Positions 17,441 to 26,050 are shown, counted from the stretch's first letter. The stretch is 64,000 nt of DNA from Brachybacterium sp. UMB0905 (GCF_002871795.1 NZ_PNHL01000006.1:152030-216029), one strand, 5' to 3'. The notes: generated by a model not told the origin, from the sequence alone. Made by a program: numbers and translations.

Positions 17441-19237
17441 ATGGCCCTGAACTCCGCCCAGTTCACCCCGCAAGGCCCCGGGGTGGACTACGACCCCCAC
17501 TGGTACCGCAAGGCCGTGTTCTACGAAGTGCTCGTGCGCGCCTTCGCAGACGGCAACGGGGATGGCACCGGGGACTTCACCGGTCTGATCGAGCGCCTGG
17601 ACTATCTGCAATGGCTGGGCATCGACTGCCTGTGGCTGCCTCCGTTCTTCGCCTCCCCGCTGCGTGACGGCGGCTATGACATCTCCGACTATGAGGCGGT
17701 GCTGCCGGAGTTCGGGTCCATCACCGACTTCGAGCGCCTGGTCTCCGAGGCGCATCAGCGCGGCATCCGCGTGATCATCGACCTGCCGATGAACCACACC
17801 TCGGACAAGCACCCCTGGTTCCTGGAGTCCCGCGCCGACCCCGAGGGTCCCTACGGCGATTTCTACGTGTGGTCCGACACCGACGAGAAGTACCAGGAAG
17901 CGCGCATCATCTTCGTGGATACCGAGGAGTCGAACTGGACGTTCGACCCGGTGCGTCGGCAGTTCTTCTGGCACCGCTTCTTCTCCCACCAGCCGGACCT
18001 GAACTTCGAGAACCCCGCGGTGCGCGAGGCGATGTTCGATGTGGTGCGGTTCTGGCTGGACAAGGGGATCGACGGATTCCGCGCCGATGCCATCCCGTAC
18101 CTGTTCGAGGAGGAGGGGACCGACGGGGAGAACCTCCCGGCCACGCATGAGTTCCTGCAGGAGCTGCGGACTTTCGTGGATGAGAACTGGCCCGGCCGCG
18201 TGATCATCGCCGAGGCGAACCAGTGGCCGCGCGATGTGGTGGAGTACTTCGGTTCCGAGGACGCGCCCGAATGCCACATGTGCTTCCACTTCCCAGTGAT
18301 GCCGCGGATCTTCTACGCGCTGCGCGAGGGCTCGGCCCGGCAGATCATCGACATCCTCGAGGACACCCCGGAGATCCCGACGGGTGCGCAGTGGGGCACA
18401 TTCCTGCGCAACCACGATGAGCTGACCCTCGAGATGGTCTCCCCCGAAGACCGCTCGGCGATGCTGGGCTGGTATGCACCGGATTCGCGGATGCGCGCGA
18501 ACATCGGCATCCGTCGGCGCCTGGCCCCGCTGCTGGACACCTCTCGCAGCGAGCTCGAGCTGATCCACGCGCTGTTGCTGTCCCTGCCCGGCTCGCCGTT
18601 CCTGTACTACGGCGATGAGATCGGGATGGGGGACAACATCTGGCTGGATGACCGCGATGCGGTGCGCACCCCCATGCAGTGGACCCCGGACCGCAATGCC
18701 GGGTTCTCCGAGATCACCGACCCCGGCAAGCTGTACCTGCCGGTCATCCAGTCGCTCGTCTACCACTACTCCACCACCAATGTGGAAGCGCAGATGGCAC
18801 ACTCCAGCTCCCTGCTGCACTTCGTGCGGTGGATGCTGGCGGTGCGGCGCGAGCACGACGCCTTCGGCATGGGCGCCTACCGCAACATCCCGGCGGATTC
18901 CGAGCGGGTGCTGGCCTTCACCCGCACCTACGACGGCACCGAGCATGGGGAGGAGGCCGAGGAGCACGCGGAAACGCTGCTGTGCGTGTTCAACCTCTCC
19001 GGCCGCCCCGTGACCACGACCCTGGAGCTCGGCGGCCTGGCGCGGCGGACGGTGCGCGACCTGTTCGGCGGCGATGAGTTCCCGGCGATCGGGGAGGACG
19101 GCGAGCTGACCCTGACGCTCGGTCCCCACGGCTACTACTGGCTCAAGGTGCGTGCCTTGGATCCGCACGGAGAGCCCCTCACGCACACCACGACCCTGCC
19201 GGTGATCAGGACGGATGAGGTCGAAGGCGAGGTCTGA
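17441..19237 (+). CDS. treS: maltose alpha-D-glucosyltransferase / trehalose synthase
   Basis: A 598-residue GH13 enzyme interconverting maltose and trehalose in the cytoplasm and feeding the GlgE glucan pathway in actinobacteria. The start has the TreS-typical WYRKAVFYEVLVRAFADGNG; the catalytic residues are nucleophile Asp216 (GFRADAIPYL), acid/base Glu258 (IIAEANQWP) and Asp326 (RNHDELTLEM); the GDEIGMGDNIWLDDRDAVRT stretch is a TreS signature. GGAGG lies 6 bp before the ATG at 17441, settling the start within a much longer open frame. The maltokinase domain or gene that often accompanies treS is not in this window. Confidence 0.95.
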   Translation: MALNSAQFTPQGPGVDYDPHWYRKAVFYEVLVRAFADGNGDGTGDFTGLIERLDYLQWLGIDCLWLPPFFASPLRDGGYDISDYEAVLPEFGSITDFERLVSEAHQRGIRVIIDLPMNHTSDKHPWFLESRADPEGPYGDFYVWSDTDEKYQEARIIFVDTEESNWTFDPVRRQFFWHRFFSHQPDLNFENPAVREAMFDVVRFWLDKGIDGFRADAIPYLFEEEGTDGENLPATHEFLQELRTFVDENWPGRVIIAEANQWPRDVVEYFGSEDAPECHMCFHFPVMPRIFYALREGSARQIIDILEDTPEIPTGAQWGTFLRNHDELTLEMVSPEDRSAMLGWYAPDSRMRANIGIRRRLAPLLDTSRSELELIHALLLSLPGSPFLYYGDEIGMGDNIWLDDRDAVRTPMQWTPDRNAGFSEITDPGKLYLPVIQSLVYHYSTTNVEAQMAHSSSLLHFVRWMLAVRREHDAFGMGAYRNIPADSERVLAFTRTYDGTEHGEEAEEHAETLLCVFNLSGRPVTTTLELGGLARRTVRDLFGGDEFPAIGEDGELTLTLGPHGYYWLKVRALDPHGEPLTHTTTLPVIRTDEVEGEV

Positions 19238-19292
19238 GACGCCGCGGCGGGGCGTGATCTGCGTCCGTATCCGCCCTCGAATCCGAGCTAGA

Positions 19293-19306
19293 ACAGGCTA
19301 GCCTGT
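19293..19306. promoter_or_regulatory. 14-bp perfect palindrome upstream of the 19396 gene
   Basis: ACAGGCTAGCCTGT is a perfect palindrome 90 bp before the next start codon, in the 158-bp gap after treS. It could be a dimeric repressor site; its role is unknown. Confidence 0.35.
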
Positions 19307-19395
19307 GCAATTCTGCTGGGTCGACAGTCGCCCGGGCGCCATGCCGGGGCGCTCGCGCCGTGTGAGGTGCGATGGAACCAGGAAGGCAGGATGCG

Positions 19396-20745
19396 ATGAC
19401 CGACCCGCGATCCGCGGCTCAGGAGGCGCAGGATCCCGGCACTGCGCCGGAGCGTCTGCTGCGCCTGGTCCAGGAGCATCCCGAGCTGCACCGCGCCCTG
19501 GTCCAGAACCCCTCCACGCCCGAGGTGGCGCGGCAGTGGATCCTCGCGATCGACCCCGCCGCCCGGGTGCTCGTGGACGAGGATCTTCCCTTCGCAGATG
19601 GCGATACCCCGCGAGCCGATGACCGGACCGAGGACGGCGACCTCGGCGACGGCGAGGCGCGCGAGGATGCCCCTGACAGCGAGGACCTCGATCTCGGGGC
19701 GACCGCGGCCATGGCACCGATCGTGCCGTCCCCGGCTGAAGCAGCGCCAGAACCAGCAGCCCACCCCGACGCCGCACGCACGTCTGGGACCGCGGCGGCG
19801 TCCACGGCCTCAGTGGAGCCTGAGCACGAGGACCCGGCCGAGGCGTCGGTGTGGGGCGACCTCTCCCCCGCCCCGGCGCCAAACACGCCGCCATCGGCCG
19901 CACCGTTCCCGGAGCACACCTCCTCCCCCGCCCCCGCTGCGGACTCCCCCGCCCCCGCTGCGGAGCCGGCCCCGACCGGTGGGGTGCGCATCAAGAACGC
20001 CGCGACCGTGGTGCCGCTGGGGCCGGCGGCAGCGCGTGAAACGGAGCCGGCGCATGAACCGGTGGCGGCCGCGGCCCCGCAGCCGGCACCGGCGCCGCAG
20101 CCAGCGCCCTCCCCGCAGCCCGTCCCGGCCACGCAGCCCGCGTCCCCGCTGGATGAGCAGCTGGATGAGGACACCGACGACGGCTCATCCCGTCGGACCT
20201 GGTTCGCGTGCGGTGCCTGCGCGCTGCTGGTGCTCGTGGCCGCGATCGGCGGGCGGGCTCTGCTGGGCGGTGATGAGGACGAGTACCGACGCGACTCGGA
20301 TACGAGCGGTGCGCAGACCCCCGGCGAGGAGGAGAAGTCCGCCGACGGCGAGGAGCCGAGCGAGGCGGAGCCCTCTGAGGACCCCGTCTCCCCGGCCCCG
20401 GATGATGCGCTGGAGCTGTCCACCGTGCAGTCCCCCACCGGGAACCTGCGCTGCGCCCTGGACGGCGAGGACGTCGGCTGCTCGGTGATCGAGCAGGACT
20501 ACGCCGAGGCAGGGCTCGAGGACTGCTCCGAGGGGACGTTCTCGATCCGCAGCGCTGGCGGTGAGGAGGCGGCCCTGGAGTGCGGCACCACCTTCGGCTC
20601 CGAGGAGGCGACGGTGCTGGAGTACGGCACCAGCGCGACCGACGGCAAGGTCGCCTGCCGCAGCGAGATGGAGGGCATGACCTGCTGGAACGTCATGACC
20701 GGCAAGGGCTTCTTCATCAACAAGGCCACGTACCGGACGTTCTGA
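19396..20745 (+). CDS. Ala/Pro-rich single-pass membrane protein with N-terminal leucine-rich-variant-like repeat
   Basis: 449 residues from the ATG at 19396 (GGAAGG 9 bp upstream; an ATG at 19372 is less well placed). Residues about 15-45 (RLLRLVQEHPELHRALVQNP) resemble the variant leucine-rich repeat units found in actinobacterial membrane proteins. A long acidic then Ala/Pro-rich region (QPAPAPQPAPSPQP-like) precedes a transmembrane helix (about 272-293). The exported C-terminal 110 residues begin LSTVQSPTGNLRCALDG and hold six Cys that could form three disulfides. N-terminus in the cytoplasm, C-terminal domain outside. Function unknown. Confidence 0.8.
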   Translation: MTDPRSAAQEAQDPGTAPERLLRLVQEHPELHRALVQNPSTPEVARQWILAIDPAARVLVDEDLPFADGDTPRADDRTEDGDLGDGEAREDAPDSEDLDLGATAAMAPIVPSPAEAAPEPAAHPDAARTSGTAAASTASVEPEHEDPAEASVWGDLSPAPAPNTPPSAAPFPEHTSSPAPAADSPAPAAEPAPTGGVRIKNAATVVPLGPAAARETEPAHEPVAAAAPQPAPAPQPAPSPQPVPATQPASPLDEQLDEDTDDGSSRRTWFACGACALLVLVAAIGGRALLGGDEDEYRRDSDTSGAQTPGEEEKSADGEEPSEAEPSEDPVSPAPDDALELSTVQSPTGNLRCALDGEDVGCSVIEQDYAEAGLEDCSEGTFSIRSAGGEEAALECGTTFGSEEATVLEYGTSATDGKVACRSEMEGMTCWNVMTGKGFFINKATYRTF

Positions 20746-20754
20746 GCGATCGGA

Positions 20755-21216
20755 TCAGACCAGCAGATCCACGCTCGACATCACCAGGAAGATCAGCCCG
20801 GCGCCCATCGCGATGATGCCGATGATCTCCATCGGAATCCAGAACACCGAGTGCTTGGGACCGCCCTTGATGCTGCGGCGGCCCTGCTCCAACACGCTCT
20901 CGATCATCCCCTGGGCCTCCTCGCGCGAGGAGGGCTGCACATTGTCGACCACCAGGGTGCCCTGCTCCGCGGCCTGCTCCAGACGGGGCCGCTCAGCCTC
21001 GGCCCAGGCATCGGCCCGGCGCGCGGGGCGGGTGTTGTTGAGGTACCAGCCGTGCGCAGCAGTCATCACCCCACCGAGCAGCAGACCCAGCGGCATCAGA
21101 ACGCTCGTGGCCGTCGCCGACTCCAGCACGGCGGTGCCAATGACCCCGCCCAGCAGCGCGAGCATCGCTCCGATGTACACCACGGCCAGGATGCCCCAGC
21201 CCTTCCAGATGATCAT
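20755..21216 (-). CDS. small integral membrane protein, unknown
   Basis: 153 residues. Two helices near residues 5-27 and 37-55, a soluble stretch of about 65 residues with WAEAERPRLEQAAEQG and a Ser/Arg/Gln-rich portion, and a last helix or pair near 125-150. The ribosome binding site GGGAGGAA is well placed. Its 5' leader (21224-21276) is the first copy of the direct repeat found again at 22106-22156. Convergent with the preceding gene, with only 9 bp between stops. Confidence 0.68.
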   Translation of the reverse strand: MIIWKGWGILAVVYIGAMLALLGGVIGTAVLESATATSVLMPLGLLLGGVMTAAHGWYLNNTRPARRADAWAEAERPRLEQAAEQGTLVVDNVQPSSREEAQGMIESVLEQGRRSIKGGPKHSVFWIPMEIIGIIAMGAGLIFLVMSSVDLLV

Positions 21217-21223
21217 GAAAGTT

Positions 21224-21276
21224 CCTCCCTGCCCACCCCGTCAGCGAGCACCGGGACGGGAGTGTAGCGGGCGGAG
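21224..21276. repeat. direct repeat, copy 1 (core 31 bp identical to copy 2)
   Basis: The core at 21242-21272 is identical to 22122-22152; flanking bases are about 80% alike with a 1-bp indel. Copy 1 contains the ribosome binding site of the minus-strand membrane-protein gene. Distance between copies is 880 bp. Confidence 0.85.
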
Positions 21277-21494
21277 GACGACGGTGCGGTCCGGGGCAAG
21301 ACGCTCTTGAATCACATCTACAGCAAACCGAACATGGAGACCCTCCAGGCGCATGCGGAGGCGGAAGAACATTTCAAAAACAAAGCGCCCCTCCTTGTTC
21401 GTTGGCGCGAAGTGGCTAGGGCCGCATGGCACCATGGGGAGATGTCCCCACGAGTCTGCCGCGTATCGGAGCAGAGTCGGGAAGAAGGACACCG

Positions 21495-21896
21495 ATGACT
21501 GCTACACCTCATGCCCCACGCACGAGCTCGCGCCGTGCAGATGCCGGCCGTATGCGCTCAGGGCTCGCCCTGCTGGCGCTTGCCGTTCTCGCGCTCCTTG
21601 TCACGGGCATTGCCGCCGTGGCGGTGTGGGATATCGCGACGATCACCGCGGTGCTGCCCCCGGGACCAGACACTGCGGACCCGAACGTGCACGAATACGT
21701 GAACACGCCGGCTCTGATCGGTCTGATTCCCGTCGGTCTTGCCGCCGCGCTCGGGCTCGGCGGCCTGGTAGTCGGGACCCTCTCGCTCGCCCGGCGGCGG
21801 GGTCGCTGGTGGCAGCTCACTCTTCCCGGTGCCGCGATCATCCTTGCTTTGCTGGGCCCTGTGGCCGCCGCATCGGTGGCAACGCCGACCTTCTGA
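21495..21896 (+). CDS. small three-helix membrane protein inside the direct-repeat interval
   Basis: 133 residues from the ATG at 21495 (GAAGAAGGA upstream). An Arg-rich N-terminus (SSRRADAGRMRSG), then helices near 23-48, 73-95 and 105-128; the first two are separated by an acidic loop (PPGPDTADPNVHEYVNTP) that would face outward. Resembles generic DUF4190-like or DUF4064-like small membrane proteins only in layout. The 200 bp upstream are AT-richer than the surroundings. Function unknown. Confidence 0.65.
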   Translation: MTATPHAPRTSSRRADAGRMRSGLALLALAVLALLVTGIAAVAVWDIATITAVLPPGPDTADPNVHEYVNTPALIGLIPVGLAAALGLGGLVVGTLSLARRRGRWWQLTLPGAAIILALLGPVAAASVATPTF

Positions 21897-22180
21897 GCCG
21901 CGAGATCCGGCGCACAATACCCCACGGAGAGCTGGAGACGGTGTGAGATCTCAGGACATCGTTCGCCTATGTCTCACGTCATCGTTCGCATGCTGTCGGG
22001 GGTGGTGACCGCGGCGCGTCTGGGGGTGGTGTCTAGCTGTCCCGCATCTGACTATGCGGAAGAGCCCGTGAGTTGCTGGGCTGATCTGAAGGAGTCTGAT
22101 CACCCCTTCCTGCCTGCCCCACAGCGAGCACCGGGACGGGAGTGTAGCGGGCAGAGGGTGGTATACGAGGAACTCCACCC
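21897..22180. other. non-coding interval ending in direct-repeat copy 2
   Basis: 284 bp without a convincing gene. AT-richer than average in its first half. It contains an AAGGAG-like motif at 22089-22094 not followed by a coding frame, then the second direct repeat copy (22106-22156), directly ahead of the toxin-antitoxin promoter. It may be a remnant of a leader whose gene has been lost. Confidence 0.5.
22106..22156. repeat. direct repeat, copy 2
   Basis: Same orientation as copy 1; identical over 31 bp (22122-22152). Here no membrane-protein gene follows on the minus strand, so the leader is orphaned. Confidence 0.85.
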
Positions 22181-22216
22181 TTGACATGCATAGCACATGC
22201 AACTCATGCTCTACGC
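22181..22216 (+). promoter_or_regulatory. vapBC promoter with inverted repeat in the spacer; probably leaderless
   Basis: A perfect -35 box TTGACA (22181-22186) is followed after 18 bp by CATGCT (22205-22210), and transcription would start at about 22217, the A of the antitoxin ATG, which has no Shine-Dalgarno. The palindrome TGCAT-N5-ATGCA (22187-22201) lies in the spacer and CATGC is repeated further on; this is the expected place for antitoxin autorepression. Confidence 0.6.
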
Positions 22217-22444
22217 ATGACAACGATGCAGATCCGGAACGTGCCCGAGGAAACCCGCCGCGTGCTCAAGGCACGGGCCGCCGCCGAGGGGCGTTCTCTC
22301 AGCGACTACCTCTTGCAGGAGGTCAATCGCCTCGCTGCCCGCCCCACTCGCGCCGAGTTGCTGCGCCGCATCGAGGATCGCGGGCGGATCAGCAACCTGC
22401 CCCCGTCCGCTGACGTTCTCGCTGAAGCTCGATCAGAGCGATGA
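22217..22444 (+). CDS. ribbon-helix-helix antitoxin (VapB/FitA type)
   Basis: 75 residues. The N-terminal MQIRNVPEETRRVLKARAAA segment is the RHH beta strand and first helix of FitA-like antitoxins, followed by EGRSLSDYLLQEVNRL as the second helix. The C-terminal 35 residues (RAELLRRIEDRGRIS) should wrap the toxin active site. The ATG at 22217 is chosen over an ATG at 22181 because the promoter lies between. Stop overlaps the toxin start by 4 bp (ATGA). The toxin-antitoxin complex would bind the inverted repeat upstream. Confidence 0.87.
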   Translation: MTTMQIRNVPEETRRVLKARAAAEGRSLSDYLLQEVNRLAARPTRAELLRRIEDRGRISNLPPSADVLAEARSER

Positions 22445-22824
22445 CTCTCGTCATCGACGCTTCCGCGGTCGCTGACCTGCTTCTGCGGGAGGAGGACTCT
22501 GCGGCTCTGATCGGCGCAATCCAGGGGCATGACCTCGTCGCCCCGGAGATGCTCGTCGCCGAAACGCTCTCCGTCATTCGCGGCTGGACGCGATCAGGAG
22601 CCATCAGCACCGAGCGCGCCCGCGGCGCGCTCGACGACTTCTCCCACGGGGATATCGAACTATTCGGCCTGGCGCCCCTACTCCCCCGGGCCTTTGAGCT
22701 TCGTGATCGGGTGAGCGCCTACGACGCAATGTATGTGGCTCTCGCCGAGCATCTGGGCTGTGCGCTCCTTACTCGCGATGCGCGGCTCGCCCGCGCCGTG
22801 CCGGAACTGGCCGTCTACTGCTAA
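22441..22824 (+). CDS. PIN-domain ribonuclease toxin (VapC type)
   Basis: 127 residues, the usual length. The acidic PIN site is complete: Asp6 (VIDASAV), Glu41 (LVAETLSV), Asp95 (AYDAMYVALAE) and Asp113 (LLTRDARLA). VapC toxins cleave tRNA or rRNA with magnesium until neutralised by VapB. Coupled by 4-bp overlap to the antitoxin. It lies 29 bp before the end of a tRNA-Thr gene on the other strand, a common neighbourhood for mobile toxin-antitoxin modules, but no integrase is present. Confidence 0.9.
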   Translation: MTLVIDASAVADLLLREEDSAALIGAIQGHDLVAPEMLVAETLSVIRGWTRSGAISTERARGALDDFSHGDIELFGLAPLLPRAFELRDRVSAYDAMYVALAEHLGCALLTRDARLARAVPELAVYC

Positions 22825-22853
22825 AGCACAGTGCCGCCACAGCTGCAGTTGAG

Positions 22854-22925
22854 AGCTGGAGACGGGAATCGAACCCGCAACCACCTGTTTACAAGACAGG
22901 TGCGCTACCGTTGCGCCACTCCAGC
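22854..22925 (-). tRNA. tRNA-Thr (anticodon TGT)
   Basis: A full cloverleaf is seen on the minus strand: acceptor GCTGGAG/CTCCAGC, D arm GCGC/GCGC, anticodon stem CCTGT/ACAGG with loop CTTGTAA (anticodon TGT), and T arm with TTCGATT loop. The discriminator base is T. CCA is not encoded. Length 72 nt. Confidence 0.97.
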
Positions 22926-22974
22926 GGACAGGGGCCGATCCGGGCAGGATCGGTCCCTGCGAGTGTAGAGGGGA

Positions 22975-23814
22975 TCAGGCCCCGCCGTCGGACGCACCTC
23001 CCGCGTCCGAGGCGCCACCACTATCCGAGGCATCGCCGGACAGCCGCTCGGTGAGAGTCGCCTTCAGCGCACCGGGCTCATACATCATATTGTTGCCGCC
23101 CCACGACTCGCCATCGATGCTCACGAAGGGCGTACTATTGTCGACCTCCTTGCCGTACGGGTCCGAGACCTCATCCACCCAGCGGTCGTAGGTGCTGCCG
23201 CGCATGCACGAGCGCACCTCATCGGAGGCACCGGCCTGCTGGGCGAGGTCGAAGATCTCGTCATCGTCCAGGCCCGCGCTGCCCTCCGTCGGCTGGTTGT
23301 CGAACATCAGCTTCTGGAAGGCGAGGGTGTTGTCAGGGTTGTCCTCGTACACGCACACCATGGCGTTCGCGGACCGGGTGGAGAAGTCCCCGGACCGCGA
23401 ATTGGTGTCCAGGAAGTTCCGCAGCACCAGGTTCAGCGTGATGGACTCGTCGTCCACGAACTGCGCGAGATCCACGCCGTTGGCCTGCTCGAATTCACCG
23501 CAGAAGGGGCACATGAAGTCCAGGTGGACCTCCACCACGGGGGCGCCGGAGTCCTCCGGGGCGCCGAGGGTCAGGTAGGGCTGGTCCGTGCTCATACCCT
23601 TCGGGACAGCGACGGGGCCTTCCGGCTGCGCGGCCCGATACACGAGGAAGCCCGCGCCGGCTACCAGCACGAGTGCCACCACGGTGATCGCCGCGATGAC
23701 GATGGTGCGGACGGTGCGCTGCCGACGCAGCTCCGCCTGCCGCTGCTTGCGCAGGGCTTCGCGCTGCGCCTCGCGGCGCTCGGCAGCGGACTGGGACGAA
23801 CCGGACGCGGCCAT
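22975..23814 (-). CDS. membrane-anchored DsbA-like thioredoxin-fold oxidoreductase
   Basis: 279 residues: a basic, Gln/Arg-rich cytoplasmic N-terminus (about 1-33, possibly coiled coil), one transmembrane helix (about 35-60), then an exported DsbA/thioredoxin_4 domain with active-site CPFC (Cys102 and Cys105). The cis-proline is in STPFVSIDG near residue 235, and two more Cys (VCVYED and RSCMRG) form a likely second disulfide. Expected to oxidise or isomerise disulfides of secreted proteins. The C-terminus is a Gly/Ser/Asp low-complexity tail (SGGASDAGG repeats). Confidence 0.9.
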   Translation of the reverse strand: MAASGSSQSAAERREAQREALRKQRQAELRRQRTVRTIVIAAITVVALVLVAGAGFLVYRAAQPEGPVAVPKGMSTDQPYLTLGAPEDSGAPVVEVHLDFMCPFCGEFEQANGVDLAQFVDDESITLNLVLRNFLDTNSRSGDFSTRSANAMVCVYEDNPDNTLAFQKLMFDNQPTEGSAGLDDDEIFDLAQQAGASDEVRSCMRGSTYDRWVDEVSDPYGKEVDNSTPFVSIDGESWGGNNMMYEPGALKATLTERLSGDASDSGGASDAGGASDGGA

Positions 23815-23920
23815 GTGGACTCCTCGCCCCGCACGTGGATGCGGTCGGTGACAGAACGTCCTGAGCCTAGCGGGGGCAGCGGGGCGAGAGGGTGATGGTC
23901 TGCACTACGAGTCCCGGATG

Positions 23921-25855
23921 TCAGCGGCGCCACAGCGCGATATCGGTCAGGCGCGGCAGCTGGGAGAAGGGGAAGTAGTCGACCGCGCCGCCGCGGGCGA
24001 GGATCGTGAACGCCACCGCCCCCAATAGGAGTAGCAGCAGCACGAGCACCACCGCGCTCCACAGCAGGTCCGGAGCTGCCGCGTCGATCATCCGGTGCGC
24101 GCCATCGCGGGTGGCGCGGCTGCCGAGCCCCACCCAGGTGATCAGCAGTGTCACGGCGATGGCGATCCCGAAGGCCACCGCCTCCGGTGGGGGCGCACCG
24201 GCCAGCAGGGTCCAGGCGGCGTCGGTCGCGATCCCCACCAGCAGGCCCAGCAGCAGCGGCAGGATCACCTGCAGCGCGGTGACCACGAGCCCCCAGGCGA
24301 AGCGCAGCGGGCTCAGCAGCCCCGCCTGCCATTGCGGCCCACTTCCCGTCGCCCCGCGCATCCGTGCCCCGGCCACGGCGCGGTGACCGCCCTCCCAGGT
24401 GCGGGAGATCGCGCCGAGCAGCAGCATCATCCCCAGCGCGACATACGGGGCGAGCGCCCCGAGAGCCACCAGCAGCAGATGCCCGGTCCACATCAGGCCC
24501 GGGCGCCGCGGGGGTGCAGGCACCGGTGGCGGGTACATCTGCTGCGGCGGGGCCGGGACGATGTGCGGCGGCGGCTGCGGGATGGCCTGCTGCGGCGCGG
24601 GCATCTGTCGCGGCGGCATGGGCTGCGACGGCATCGGCGCGGGCTGCGGATCCGGGATCACCGGCAGCACCGCCGTGGGCGGCCCCGTGACGGGCAGCAC
24701 CTCCGTGGCGGGCTCCTCCGGGGTGCGGGTGATGGGCAGCGCTTCCGTCGGCGCCTCCCCGGGGCCCTCCGGAATGTGCGGCAGCGCCTCGGTCGGCTGA
24801 TCCGTCGGCCCCGGCGTCGGGGTCGAGTCCTGGGACGGTGTTGTGGTGGTGGGCAGCACCTGCGTGGCATCGTCCGCGCTCGAGGTCGCTGCGGCCCCGG
24901 CTGCGGCCCCGGCAGCGGCCCCCGTCCCGGCGGTCAGCACCTCCGTCTGGCCCGGATCGTCGTAACGGCTGAGGTCCAGCTCCGCGAGGCGCTCGAGCAG
25001 CTCCTCGGGGGCGGGGCGCTCGGCCGGATTCGAGCGCAGCGCGGAGCGCAGCCAGGCGGCGAGCTCGCTCGGTGTGCCCTCCACGTCGATCTCCCCACGC
25101 TCGGCGCGCAGGAACACCAGGTCCGCGCGGCCGCTGCCGAAGGGTTCACGGCCCGTCGCCGCGAAGGCCAGCAGCGCCGCCCAGGCCCACCAGTCCCCCG
25201 CCTCCCCGGTGTGGTCGGTGCGGATCACCTCCGGGTCCAGGTATGCGGCAGTGCCCATCACCAGACCTGTCGAGGTCAGGCGCGATTCCTCCGCCGCGAT
25301 CGCGATACCGAAGTCGATGATCACCGGATCCAGACGATCCCCGTCGGGATCAAAGCCCATCAGATCCGCGTCCGTGGCACCGCGCAGCATGACGTTGGAG
25401 GGCTTGAGGTCGCGGTGGATCACGCCGGCACCGTGGATGTCCCGCAGCGTCTCCCCCAGCACCAGGCCGACCTCCCGCACCGCCTCCGGGTGCAGGCCGC
25501 CGTGATCGCGCACCGCATCCTCGAGGGTGGGGCCGGGGATGAACTCGGTGACCACGAACGCATCGGCGGACTCGAGCTCAGCATCGAGGATCCGCACGAT
25601 GTTGGCATTGCGGACCAGACGCTGCGCCCCCACCTCGCGGGCAAGACGCGCACGGGCTCGCGGGTCATCGGAGATCTCATGGCGCAGCAGCTTGATCGCC
25701 ACATCCTGGCCGTCGGCGTCCGTCGCCCGGTACACGATCCCCATGCCGCCGGCGCCGATGCGACTCTGGATCTCATAGCCGGATTCCTCGGCGAGCGCCA
25801 CCAGACGCGGGTCGCGGGACCCGGGGTGGCGGCGCACAGGGCGAGGGGCGGACAT
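23921..25855 (-). CDS. receptor-like Ser/Thr protein kinase with TxVLP repeats and C-terminal membrane helices
   Basis: 644 residues from the ATG at 25855 (ATG 25864 is an alternative; neither has a clear ribosome binding site). A Hanks-type kinase domain occupies about 27-295: Gly loop GAGGMG (34-39), VAIK Lys55, HRDLKPSN (147-154) and DFG (181-183), all intact, so it should be active. A Thr/Pro-rich linker (about 300-450) holds six TEVLP-like motifs, followed by a Pro/Gln/Met stretch and four or five transmembrane helices (about 460-640). There are no PASTA domains, so this is not PknB. The many linker threonines are candidate autophosphorylation sites for FHA-domain partners. Confidence 0.88.
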   Translation of the reverse strand: MSAPRPVRRHPGSRDPRLVALAEESGYEIQSRIGAGGMGIVYRATDADGQDVAIKLLRHEISDDPRARARLAREVGAQRLVRNANIVRILDAELESADAFVVTEFIPGPTLEDAVRDHGGLHPEAVREVGLVLGETLRDIHGAGVIHRDLKPSNVMLRGATDADLMGFDPDGDRLDPVIIDFGIAIAAEESRLTSTGLVMGTAAYLDPEVIRTDHTGEAGDWWAWAALLAFAATGREPFGSGRADLVFLRAERGEIDVEGTPSELAAWLRSALRSNPAERPAPEELLERLAELDLSRYDDPGQTEVLTAGTGAAAGAAAGAAATSSADDATQVLPTTTTPSQDSTPTPGPTDQPTEALPHIPEGPGEAPTEALPITRTPEEPATEVLPVTGPPTAVLPVIPDPQPAPMPSQPMPPRQMPAPQQAIPQPPPHIVPAPPQQMYPPPVPAPPRRPGLMWTGHLLLVALGALAPYVALGMMLLLGAISRTWEGGHRAVAGARMRGATGSGPQWQAGLLSPLRFAWGLVVTALQVILPLLLGLLVGIATDAAWTLLAGAPPPEAVAFGIAIAVTLLITWVGLGSRATRDGAHRMIDAAAPDLLWSAVVLVLLLLLLGAVAFTILARGGAVDYFPFSQLPRLTDIALWRR

Positions 25856-26050
25856 GATCGCCATGCTACGAGGACACGCCTGACCCAGCCCGGCATCGGC
25901 CCCGGATTCACCGTTCTCCCACGTGTCATCCGCGCGATGCTCCCGAGACGGACCAATATGGCCGCAGGCGTGAGAGGATCCCGTCGGCGGCGCGGTGGGT
26001 GCCGTCACGGGACCGCCGCGGACGGCCCGTCGGATCCGGAAGGGAACCCC

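Noticed and set aside
16649-19186. Very long minus-strand open frame running from paralogue C through the whole of treS
   Set aside because: It is a GC-driven extension: the treS strand carries full GH13 motifs, and paralogue C has its own start with a ribosome binding site at 17320.
22854-22925. tRNA-Thr as an integration site for the toxin-antitoxin module
   Set aside because: No integrase and no duplicated tRNA 3' end are found in the window; adjacency alone is not evidence.
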